This document shows, piece by piece, positions 1 through 7,356 of a DNA stretch of 52,894 nt. Every line of letters starts with the position of its first letter. Position 1 is the stretch's first letter. Location of the stretch: assembly GCA_016218825.1 (NCBI GenBank), contig JACRCV010000074.1, positions 1 to 52,894 on the forward strand. Reading direction: 5' to 3'. This DNA comes from Deltaproteobacteria bacterium (GTDB taxonomy: Bacteria > Myxococcota > XYA12-FULL-58-9). The notes under the pieces were generated by a model, which saw only the letters and a program-made list of their open reading frames with translations, was not told the origin of the DNA and made no database searches. Made by a program: the position numbers and the translations under genes.

Positions 1-67
1 GACATACGCGAGCCGCGCATGGACCTGCACTGACCCCCGGCCTCGCACCGACAAGCTCGCCCTGGCA

Positions 68-95
68 CCTCAGAGACGCGTCCGCGTTTCTGAGG
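68..95. terminator. Strong hairpin upstream of the first gene
   Basis: Positions 68-80 and 83-95 are inverted complements over 13 bp with a single G-T wobble and a 2-nt centre. No T-tract follows on the + strand. It may be the terminator of a gene ending left of the window. A second palindrome, GCCCCGGGGC, lies at 104-113. No protein-coding signal was recognised in 1-189. Confidence 0.5.
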
Positions 96-122
96 CGCCG
101 GCTGCCCCGGGGCGCGTGGCCT

Positions 123-138
123 TAGAGCGGAGTTATGG
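123..138 (+). repeat. Left copy of a 16-bp inverted repeat bracketing the locus
   Basis: TAGAGCGGAGTTATGG occurs here, and its exact reverse complement occurs at 52754-52769, just beyond the last gene. The match stops sharply at both edges. The 16-mer is less GC-rich than its surroundings. It could be a shared operator, a dispersed intergenic repeat or an insertion boundary. Confidence 0.6.
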
Positions 139-189
139 ACGCACGCCGTGCCTGGCCGCATATGAGCGGTTCTGCTAGACTCGGCGTCG

Positions 190-609
190 ATGTTGAGACC
201 GGCAGCGCTTGACCGCACGACGACGACCGCGGCCCTGTCGACCGCGCGCCTGCCATTCGTCGCGCCGTCGCGCAAAGACGTGATCCGGTGGATCTTCGGC
301 AACATGCCGCTCTTGTTCGACGGCGACAAGTATCGGCGTTTCAAAGCGACGTACCAGTTCGTGTTCACCGACGTCGACGATGGGTTCGCGATCTACGCCG
401 AGTTCGACGCCGGTGCGGTGCAGGTGAAGGAAGGCCAGCACCCCAACCCCTCGGTCGTGGTGCACACCTCATCAAGCTCGTGGTTTGACGTCTCCGGGCA
501 CGTCCAGAACCCGATCTGGGCGATCGTCACCCGGCAGCTGCGGGTGCACGGCAAGGTGCCGCTCCTCGGCAAGCTGGAGCAGGTTCTCTGCAAACGCATC
601 CAGCCCTGA
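190..609 (+). CDS. Small SCP2-like (sterol carrier) lipid-binding protein
   Basis: A 139-aa protein with a single SCP2-type fold from about residue 20 to the end. It has no catalytic motif, so the expected role is binding a hydrophobic ligand in a tunnel. It is clearly similar over its length to the last ~120 residues of the PKS encoded at 7355-17092. Shared features include a K-[DE]-V-[IV]-RW start, NMP-[LM]-LFD, a YQF-[VI]-FTD block, a WFDV segment and a WAIV block. It has no signal peptide or membrane segment, so it should be cytosolic. The ATG at 190 has no Shine-Dalgarno; TAGACT at 176-181 could be a -10 box giving a nearly leaderless transcript, which is speculative. The next gene follows after 49 bp. 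The paralogy suggests that it handles the same hydrophobic polyketide. Confidence 0.8.
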   Translation: MLRPAALDRTTTTAALSTARLPFVAPSRKDVIRWIFGNMPLLFDGDKYRRFKATYQFVFTDVDDGFAIYAEFDAGAVQVKEGQHPNPSVVVHTSSSSWFDVSGHVQNPIWAIVTRQLRVHGKVPLLGKLEQVLCKRIQP

Positions 610-658
610 AACGGCTGCCTGTCGTTAGCTTTCGGGCACAAACGAGGGACACTCCATC

Positions 659-1132
659 GTGGTGATGATCAAGAGAGGCTCCGGTGCCGGCGAGTTGAGC
701 TGGAGCTTCCCGGATGACCTGTACTACATGCCCTTCGACCACGAGTGGGCGCGCGTCGAGGGCGACGCGCTGAGGGTCGGCATCAGCTCGTTCATCGTCT
801 GGTTCATGAGCCGGCTCTTGCCCATCGACTGGATGCGAACGGTGCCCGCCGGCCGGATGGTGAAGAAGTACCAAGCGCTCGGCAGCTACGAGAGCCCGTC
901 GTACTTCACCGCGCTGCGCTCGCCGGTGGCCGGGGAGATCCTCGAGGTCAACTTCGAGATCGTGACCGGGCCGCAGCGAATCAAAGAGGCGCCCTACGAG
1001 CACTGGATCTTCCTGATCCGGCCCGCGAACGGCGCGACCGATCTGCGCGACCTGCCGCACGGCGGCGACGCCGTCAAGGGCTGGATGAGCCAGGTCCTCG
1101 CCGAGATGGAGAGCGTCGGCGAGTTCGACTAG
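659..1132 (+). CDS. Glycine cleavage H-like protein lacking the lipoyl lysine
   Basis: This 157-aa protein follows the GcvH pattern: a DHEW segment near residues 27-30, VGIS at 40-43, and the SPVAGEILEVN hairpin at 88-98. In true H proteins the lipoylated lysine lies in an ESVKA motif. Here the aligned positions are E78, S79, P80, S81 and Y82, so lysine is replaced by serine. It cannot be a conventional lipoate carrier and may be a scaffold or binding protein. Start choice is ambiguous: GTG at 659 and 662 and ATG at 665 are consecutive, and GAGGG at 643-647 favours 659. The Fe-S oxidoreductase begins about 54 bp downstream on the same strand, suggesting a functional pair. H-like proteins beside Hdr-type subunits are known in sulfur metabolism (LbpA with sHdr), but those keep the lysine. 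Confidence 0.75.
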   Translation: MVMIKRGSGAGELSWSFPDDLYYMPFDHEWARVEGDALRVGISSFIVWFMSRLLPIDWMRTVPAGRMVKKYQALGSYESPSYFTALRSPVAGEILEVNFEIVTGPQRIKEAPYEHWIFLIRPANGATDLRDLPHGGDAVKGWMSQVLAEMESVGEFD

Positions 1133-1186
1133 GAGCCGAGATCGTCTCGCGTTCGGTGCGACAGGGGCGGTCGCTGGAGGTTGATC

Positions 1187-3277
1187 GTGGTCGAGAACGA
1201 CGTGCCGCTGTTCGCGCTGTTCTTCATGCTCGGCGCCGGGGTGTTCGTCGTCGGCGTGCTGCGTAACCTGTCGGTGTGGCTGCGCGGCAAGCACTCGTGG
1301 CGCGCGAGCGCGCGGACCGTCGCCGCGACGATCTTCTCGCGCCGCATCGTCACCCTCGCCGCGGCCTTCGGGCGCGACGTCCTGTGGCAGCGACGCCTGC
1401 TCGAGCACGACAAGCTGCGCTGGCTGATGAAGACCTGCATCATCTTCGGCTACCTCGGTGTCATCACCGTCAACGAGCTCCGGGTCGCGCAGATCCCCGA
1501 GCTCGACGGCCGCTCCCACCTGCTGTTGCTGTTCTTCGCGCCCTTCGGCGACTTCTACTATCTCAAAGGCCTCGGCGCGGCGGCCGCCGCCGCTACCCTC
1601 AACACCCCGGGCGGCTATCCGTTCACGTCGACGCAGGCGCTGTTGGCGAGCCTCAACGACGTCTTCGAGGTGATGGTGATCGCCGGCTGGCTGATCGCCT
1701 TCACGCGCCGCTTCGTGAAGCGCGCCTTCCCGTTGAAGACCCTAGCCGTGGAGCACGCCGCCCTGTTTCTGTTGGGCGGCTGGTTCCTGTTCCGGCTCCT
1801 CGCCGAGGCGGTGACCATCGTCGCCTTCCAGGTGCCGAGCGAGGTCGCCCGGCATTGGACGGTGGCGGGAGCGCTGGCGACCGGACTCGGGCGGCTGCCG
1901 TTGTCGGCCTCGACCTGGGCCGCCGCGTACACCGTTCTGTGGCCGTTGTCGGCGGCGCTGCTCGGCTTTCTGTTCGGCTCGATTCCGTTCAACGCCAAGC
2001 TCTGGCACATCTTCACGACGCCGCTCGTAACCCTGATGAGCTCGGTGCCGCGCCCGAAGCTCGCCGACGTCGATCACATGCCGTCGCGGGTGCCGTTCAC
2101 CACCGGGCAGCTGATGGAGCTCGACGCCTGCGTCCGCTGCCAGGTGTGCACCGACGTCTGCCAGGTGGCCCAGGCGTCATTGGGCGGCAACGACAACCTA
2201 CGGCAGTTCCGCTCCTACGCCGACATCAACACCCGGCTGCGCACCTGGGCGCACAGCAAGAAACCACTCGGGGCCGAGGCCGAGGCCGAGCTCGGCGCCG
2301 ACGCCTACTACTGCTTCTTGTGCGGCCGCTGCCGGGAGGTCTGCCCGGCCCACATCGACACCTTCGCGCTCGGCGCGACGCTGCGCCGCAACGCCTACCT
2401 CGCCGGCTGCCAGCCGAAGCTCGCCACCGCGGTCGTCAATCAGATCGTCAAGAGCAACACCTTGCTGGCGACGCCGAAGGAGGCGCGCACCCTCTACCTC
2501 GAATACGACGACCCGTCGCGCGCCCGTCACATCAAGCCGAAGGCCGAGGTGCTCTACTACGTGGGTTGCTTCTCGTCGATCGTGCCCCGCGTCCAACACG
2601 TCCCGACCACGGTCGTGTGCCTGTTGGAGCGCGCCGGGGTCGACTTCACCGTGCTCGGCGGCGAAGAGATCTGCTGCGGCTACCCGATGGCGGTCAGCGG
2701 CGCCACCGACCAGATGCACGACTTCATGGTGCGCAACGTCGAGATGGCGAAGCGCACCGGCGCCAAGACCATCCTGTTCTCGTGCCCGACCTGCTTCAAC
2801 GTCTGGACCAAGGACTACACCGGCCTCGACGGCATCGAGCTCATCCACCACACCCAGTACTTTGCGCGCCTGATCAAGGAGGGCAAGCTCGTCCCGAGCA
2901 TCCCGGTGGCGATGCGGGTGGCCTACCACGATCCGTGCGACCTCGGGCGCAAGGCCGGGATCGTCGATGCGCCCCGCGAGCTGCTGCAGAGCATCCCCGG
3001 GCTGCAGCTCCGGGAGTTCCCGCATCACGGCAAGATGAGCTACTGCTGCGGCGGCAGCGCGATGACGGTCGCCTACAACAACGAGCTCGCCGGCGTGAAC
3101 TCGGTGTCCATCGTCATGGAGGCGGCGGCGCTCGGCATCCAGGCGATCGTCTCGTCGTGCGGCGGCTGCAACCGAACCCTGCAGATCACGATGGAGCAGG
3201 CCAAGAGCCCGATGGCGATCTTCGACGTCGCCGAGATCCTGAACATGGCGCTCGAGCCGCCCGGCCGGACGCCCTAG
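1187..3277 (+). CDS. Membrane-anchored HdrD/GlpC-type (Fe-S) oxidoreductase
   Basis: This protein has about 696 aa. The first ~290 residues carry roughly five or six hydrophobic segments resembling a NarI/DsrM-type quinone-facing membrane domain. Two 4Fe-4S motifs follow: CxxCxxCxxxC starting near residue 315, and another near 376 ending CP. Two cysteine-rich CCG domains follow, with their CC pairs near 496 and 620 and partner cysteines in CPTC and CGGC motifs, typical of heterodisulfide-reductase D-like subunits. The expected role is electron transfer between the quinone pool and a thiol, disulfide or 2-hydroxyacid-type couple; the substrate is unknown. GTG at 1187 is preferred because GGAGG at 1176-1180 sits six bases upstream, whereas TTG at 1181 directly abuts it. 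The stop shares a CTAG palindrome with the convergent kinase gene. Confidence 0.85.
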   Translation: MVENDVPLFALFFMLGAGVFVVGVLRNLSVWLRGKHSWRASARTVAATIFSRRIVTLAAAFGRDVLWQRRLLEHDKLRWLMKTCIIFGYLGVITVNELRVAQIPELDGRSHLLLLFFAPFGDFYYLKGLGAAAAAATLNTPGGYPFTSTQALLASLNDVFEVMVIAGWLIAFTRRFVKRAFPLKTLAVEHAALFLLGGWFLFRLLAEAVTIVAFQVPSEVARHWTVAGALATGLGRLPLSASTWAAAYTVLWPLSAALLGFLFGSIPFNAKLWHIFTTPLVTLMSSVPRPKLADVDHMPSRVPFTTGQLMELDACVRCQVCTDVCQVAQASLGGNDNLRQFRSYADINTRLRTWAHSKKPLGAEAEAELGADAYYCFLCGRCREVCPAHIDTFALGATLRRNAYLAGCQPKLATAVVNQIVKSNTLLATPKEARTLYLEYDDPSRARHIKPKAEVLYYVGCFSSIVPRVQHVPTTVVCLLERAGVDFTVLGGEEICCGYPMAVSGATDQMHDFMVRNVEMAKRTGAKTILFSCPTCFNVWTKDYTGLDGIELIHHTQYFARLIKEGKLVPSIPVAMRVAYHDPCDLGRKAGIVDAPRELLQSIPGLQLREFPHHGKMSYCCGGSAMTVAYNNELAGVNSVSIVMEAAALGIQAIVSSCGGCNRTLQITMEQAKSPMAIFDVAEILNMALEPPGRTP

Positions 3278-6200
3278 GGAGGGGCAGAGCCGTCTCGGCC
3301 CAGGATCTCGGCTTGGCGGCTGTGGGCGCGCGCCCGGTCTTGGTCGTCCGCAAAGAACCGGGTGAGGTAGTGGTGCAGGTCGAACTCTTGGCCGAACAGA
3401 TGACTATCGTGGGCCAGCGTCACGCCGCGCGCAATGAGCCGCTCCCCGAGCCCGCGCGAGCCTCGCGCGACGTGCCACGCTCCACGCCCCACCAGATACC
3501 AGGGGGTCGCGCAACCCATCGGGAGAGGTAGCATACCGCGCCACTCGGCGCCCCGCACCGCCTTGGCCGTCTCCGCCGTGGTCGTGCCCCTCGACCGGCG
3601 GTGGAGGGCTGCCGCCCCCATCAGCGCGCCGTCGACGACGATGCAGGGTTGACGAACGAGTGTGGCCTCGAAGAGGTGCGCAGCCTCGACGCCGAGGGTC
3701 AGCGCCTCCTCGAGTTGTCCGCCATGCATCAGAGCGATCACCAGCCGGCCCCGCGCAGTCAGTAGGTAGAGATAGTCTCCAACCTTCTCGGAAAGGTCGG
3801 CCGCCTCTCTGAGCGTCACGATAGCTCCCTCGGTGTCCTGGCGCTTCAGCTGGAGACAGCCCCGCAGGTACTTGGCCCACCCCATGCTGCGGACATCGGC
3901 GACATCGACGGACATCTGCCAGAGCTGACGCGCGAGCCGCTCGACTTCGCCAAGCTGCCCCGCTTCGAGGTAGGCTTCGCCGAGGATGGTCCACAACTGG
4001 CGCAACCTCAGCGTTTCGGCGCACCTCGCCAGCAGACGTTCGGCCTCGAGACAGGCGGCGATGTGTTCCTCGACTCGCCCCTCCACCGCGTGGCTCAGTC
4101 CGCGCAGCATCGCCTCCCACCCTCGTTCCGAAGGTGTTCCGGCCACCTCGGCAACCGCTCGGGCGCGCGCGAGGTAGGAGAACGCCAACCGCCCGAATCC
4201 GAGCGCGCTCCATACCAAGCCCTGTTGACTGAGCGACATCGTGAGCTCGGGAGATGGGCCGAGACGCGCCGCCGCGCGCAGCCCCGCGACCTGATAGAAC
4301 AACAAGCGCACGAAGTCTCTCCAGTAGAAGGTCTCGGTCAATCGTACGCAAGTGCGGGCAATGATTCGCAGACGGCCGTTGGTGGGGTTGGGCCTTCGCC
4401 GCGTCCCGAGAAACGGAAACAGCAGGCCGCCGACGGCAACCAGCATGCCCCAAATCGACCTCGCGAGGGCGGCGAGGGTGGAGCGGGGCACGGGGAAGCC
4501 CAGCGTCGCGAGCAGCTTCTCCATGAGTTGGACGGCGTCGACGATGCGGCCGTTGCGGTGCTCGACCTCCGCCTGGCGCCTGAGAAGGTCGGCTCGCTCC
4601 ATCGGACGGCGTTCGCTCTTGAGTCGCTGATTGTAGGCGTCACGTGCGGCGTCGTACTGCCCGGCTTGCAGGCACGCGTCACCGTACTTCTCGAGGAGGA
4701 ACGCCGGAGGCGTGGGCTTACCCAGCGCCGCCGACACCTCCAGGGCCTTGGCGTAGTGCTCGCACGCCTGCGAAAACGCGTAGCTGGCGAAAGCGTGGTC
4801 GCCGGCGTGAATCCAAGCGCTGTACGCCCAACGCGTCTCACCCGCCCTCGATGCGTGGTGGGCGAGGTCGGCGGCGAGCTCCGGCGCGCGGTCGCGTCGG
4901 CTCCGGATCCTTGCAGCGAGGGTTCGATGCAAAGACTTGGCCGCGTCCTTCGGCAAGACCTCGTAGATGGATTCCCAGAACCTATCGTGCGCGAAGGAGT
5001 AGTGCCCGGTCCCGCCCTCTTCTTCGAGGAAGCCGGCCTGGGTCGCCTCGTTGAGGTGGTCGAGGAGCTCCAGGTCGGAGGTGTCTACCAGGGCCCCCAG
5101 GTCGCCGAGGGTGAACTTCCGCCCACAGACCGCCGCGGCCCCGAGCGCCCGCTGGGTCCCCAGCGAGAGGCGCGCGGCACGCTGCCCAACCGCCTCCGAC
5201 ACGCTGCGAGGCATCCTGACTGCATGAGTTGTCGCGCCGGCGAGGTTCCAGCCCGCCGCCTCGTACGCCAACTGCCCGTCGGCGACCAGGAGATGAAGGG
5301 CCTGCGCGATGAACAGCGGCGTCCCCTCGCCGTGGGCCAGCAACCGCTCGGTAAAGCCACGGAGGTCGTCGTTGATGGACGTCGAGAGCATCGAGCTCAC
5401 CAACGCCGTGGCCGAATCGAGATCAAAGGGCCCGAGCTCGATCAGGCGAGCCAAGCCGTGCTCGGCGGCGGCGCCAAACAGGTCGTCGATCGCGTTGTTC
5501 GATACGCGCCGGTGAGTAAACATGAAGGCGATCGGCGCGGCGTTGCCTTCCCGGCGTGCGCGCGCGATCGCGCCGACGATGAAGGTCAGCAGATCGAGCG
5601 TGCCGGCGTCGGCCCACTGGAGATCCTCCACCAGCACCATGACAGGCGCGGCTTGACTCTTCGCGACCAGACCGTCGGCGATGCTGCGGTACAGGCGCCA
5701 TAGGTTCCCGGCGCTCTCGTCGAAGCTCACCGAGCTCTCGGCCTTGTCGCCGTAGCCCCCGCCCGAGGATGAGGGCGTCGCCGACGGGGTGCTGTCGGCT
5801 CGCGTCGTGACGGTGTCGCAAGGCGCCCGCGCCGCATGCGACGTGGAGGTGTCGAGGCCTGCGGTGCCCTCGTCCGCCGCCGACGTCGGCCCTTGCTCGC
5901 GCAGCGCGAAGGCGAGAAGACTCTCCACCGGCTCATAGGGCGCGCCGCCCTGGGCGCGACAAGTTCCCAGCAGGAGCCGCCCGTGGCGCGCGCGAAATCG
6001 GGCCAGGGCTCGCGAGACAAGTCTCGACTTGCCCACCCCGGCGTCGCCGAACACGCGCATCAACAGTGGCGAGTCGGGGCCGCGCTCGAATGCCGCCAGC
6101 TCGAAAGCGTCCATCCATTGGAGGTCCGGCTTGCGGCCGACAAACGTCGGCGCCGCGACGTACCCCCGGCGTTCGAGCGCTGGGATCTGCGCGAGGAACC

Positions 6201-7086
6201 GGGGGCCAGTGGGAACCTCGCGAAGCCACGCGGCCAACGCGTCGAAGGCGGCGGCCGCCATCGGGAAACGCGCCTGGGGCTGCTTCTCCAACAATCTCAT
6301 GATCACACGCGACACCGGCGTGGGCACCACGGTCTCGTCGAGCGGTGCCGGGAGAAGATCTCGATGGGCCGCGAGCCACGCCTGGTCGTCGTTCGTAGCC
6401 GGGGAGAACGGCATGGTCCCCGCCACCAGCTCATAGAGCACGACACCGAGCGAGTACAGGTCGCTTCGCGGGTCGGCCGCCTCGAACGCTGCCTGTTCGG
6501 GTGACATGTAGCGCGCCGAGCCGAGGAGCTGACCGACCGTGAAGGCGGCCTCGGTGTCGGCGACCTGGGCGATACCGAGGTCGGACAGTTTGACGTGGGG
6601 TGCATCGTCGCCCGCACCGACCTCGACTAGGATGTTGTGCGGCTTGACGTCGCGGTGGACGATCTGCCGCGCGTGGAGATGGTCGAGGGCGGCTAGCACC
6701 TGGCAGGCGACCTTGACGGCCGACGTCACCTCCAACCTGCCCTGCGAACGCAGGCTCCCACCGGACACATACTCCATCGAGAATAGCCAACGCCCCGCAT
6801 GGACGCCGATCTCGAAGACGCGCACGCAGTTGGGATGGGCGAGGCGCCGCGCGGCGCGGAACTCACGTTTGAAGCGGACGATCTCTGCCTCGCTCTCGTG
6901 CATCTCGTGCAACACCTTGAGCACGAGAACAGAGTCGGTCACACGGTCGAGAGCTCGGTAGACGATCCCCATGCCGCCCTCGCCGAGCTGGTCTTCGAGC
7001 ACGTATCGCCCATCGATGACCTGACCGGGCTTCCATTGGCGAGCAATGTCGCGACCCGTCGGACCGCTGAAGATCGTCTCGGTCAT
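3274..7086 (-). CDS. Ser/Thr protein kinase fused to AAA ATPase and TPR-like repeats
   Basis: This protein has about 1270 aa from ATG 7086. The kinase domain (about 25-300) has a GEGGMG glycine loop, the ATP-binding lysine K57, HRDVKPHN with catalytic D146, DLG in place of DFG, and a YMSPEQ activation-loop end, so it looks active. An AAA/STAND-type ATPase follows, with Walker A GDAGVGKS near 350 and Walker B VLVEDLQWAD near 486. From about 560 to the end it is helical and TPR-like, as in MalT-type sensor regulators. This architecture is common in myxobacteria. An in-frame GTG at 7206 would add 40 residues that do not look conserved. The gene lies downstream of and co-oriented with the two PKS genes after a 268-bp gap, so it may regulate them or be an independent neighbour. 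It converges on the Fe-S gene with a 4-bp overlap. Confidence 0.88.
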   Translation of the reverse strand: MTETIFSGPTGRDIARQWKPGQVIDGRYVLEDQLGEGGMGIVYRALDRVTDSVLVLKVLHEMHESEAEIVRFKREFRAARRLAHPNCVRVFEIGVHAGRWLFSMEYVSGGSLRSQGRLEVTSAVKVACQVLAALDHLHARQIVHRDVKPHNILVEVGAGDDAPHVKLSDLGIAQVADTEAAFTVGQLLGSARYMSPEQAAFEAADPRSDLYSLGVVLYELVAGTMPFSPATNDDQAWLAAHRDLLPAPLDETVVPTPVSRVIMRLLEKQPQARFPMAAAAFDALAAWLREVPTGPRFLAQIPALERRGYVAAPTFVGRKPDLQWMDAFELAAFERGPDSPLLMRVFGDAGVGKSRLVSRALARFRARHGRLLLGTCRAQGGAPYEPVESLLAFALREQGPTSAADEGTAGLDTSTSHAARAPCDTVTTRADSTPSATPSSSGGGYGDKAESSVSFDESAGNLWRLYRSIADGLVAKSQAAPVMVLVEDLQWADAGTLDLLTFIVGAIARARREGNAAPIAFMFTHRRVSNNAIDDLFGAAAEHGLARLIELGPFDLDSATALVSSMLSTSINDDLRGFTERLLAHGEGTPLFIAQALHLLVADGQLAYEAAGWNLAGATTHAVRMPRSVSEAVGQRAARLSLGTQRALGAAAVCGRKFTLGDLGALVDTSDLELLDHLNEATQAGFLEEEGGTGHYSFAHDRFWESIYEVLPKDAAKSLHRTLAARIRSRRDRAPELAADLAHHASRAGETRWAYSAWIHAGDHAFASYAFSQACEHYAKALEVSAALGKPTPPAFLLEKYGDACLQAGQYDAARDAYNQRLKSERRPMERADLLRRQAEVEHRNGRIVDAVQLMEKLLATLGFPVPRSTLAALARSIWGMLVAVGGLLFPFLGTRRRPNPTNGRLRIIARTCVRLTETFYWRDFVRLLFYQVAGLRAAARLGPSPELTMSLSQQGLVWSALGFGRLAFSYLARARAVAEVAGTPSERGWEAMLRGLSHAVEGRVEEHIAACLEAERLLARCAETLRLRQLWTILGEAYLEAGQLGEVERLARQLWQMSVDVADVRSMGWAKYLRGCLQLKRQDTEGAIVTLREAADLSEKVGDYLYLLTARGRLVIALMHGGQLEEALTLGVEAAHLFEATLVRQPCIVVDGALMGAAALHRRSRGTTTAETAKAVRGAEWRGMLPLPMGCATPWYLVGRGAWHVARGSRGLGERLIARGVTLAHDSHLFGQEFDLHHYLTRFFADDQDRARAHSRQAEILGRDGSAPP

Positions 7087-7224
7087 CACCAGGCGTGATC
7101 CCGTTCGAAGATAGACGCCACCCCGCTCTGAGCCCCCACAGCGGTCGATTGTTGATATCACGCAGGCAACAGAAGCCCAACGACCGTCGCACGGCACCGA
7201 CTCCACTCGAAGACTCCGTGGACC

Positions 7225-7243
7225 AGGAGGCGCCGGCGCTCCT
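7225..7243 (-). terminator. GC-rich hairpin between PKS and kinase genes
   Basis: AGGAG/CTCCT and CGCC/GGCG form a short stem with one bulged base. It lies about 110 bp past the stop of the upstream PKS gene and ahead of the kinase gene, with no T-run. It is a possible terminator or attenuator. Confidence 0.3.
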
Positions 7244-7284
7244 CCTGCCGCTGCCAGATAACGCCGAGCTGTCGCCCTGCGATC

Positions 7285-7356
7285 AGCACCACCGTGGCGT
7301 CGTCGCCTCGGGTGGACGGCGCACAGCGGGGCGCGGCAACTACGAACGGTGGTGCT
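7285..7356 (-). other. Inverted repeat starting in the PKS stop codon
   Basis: AGCACCACCGT (7285-7295) and ACGGTGGTGCT (7346-7356) are perfect 11-bp complements with a 50-nt loop. The right arm includes two bases of the PKS stop codon (7355-7357). In the PKS transcript the 3' end could fold into a long-loop hairpin. This may be an mRNA end structure or terminator element. Nothing else is recognised in 7087-7354. Confidence 0.4.
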
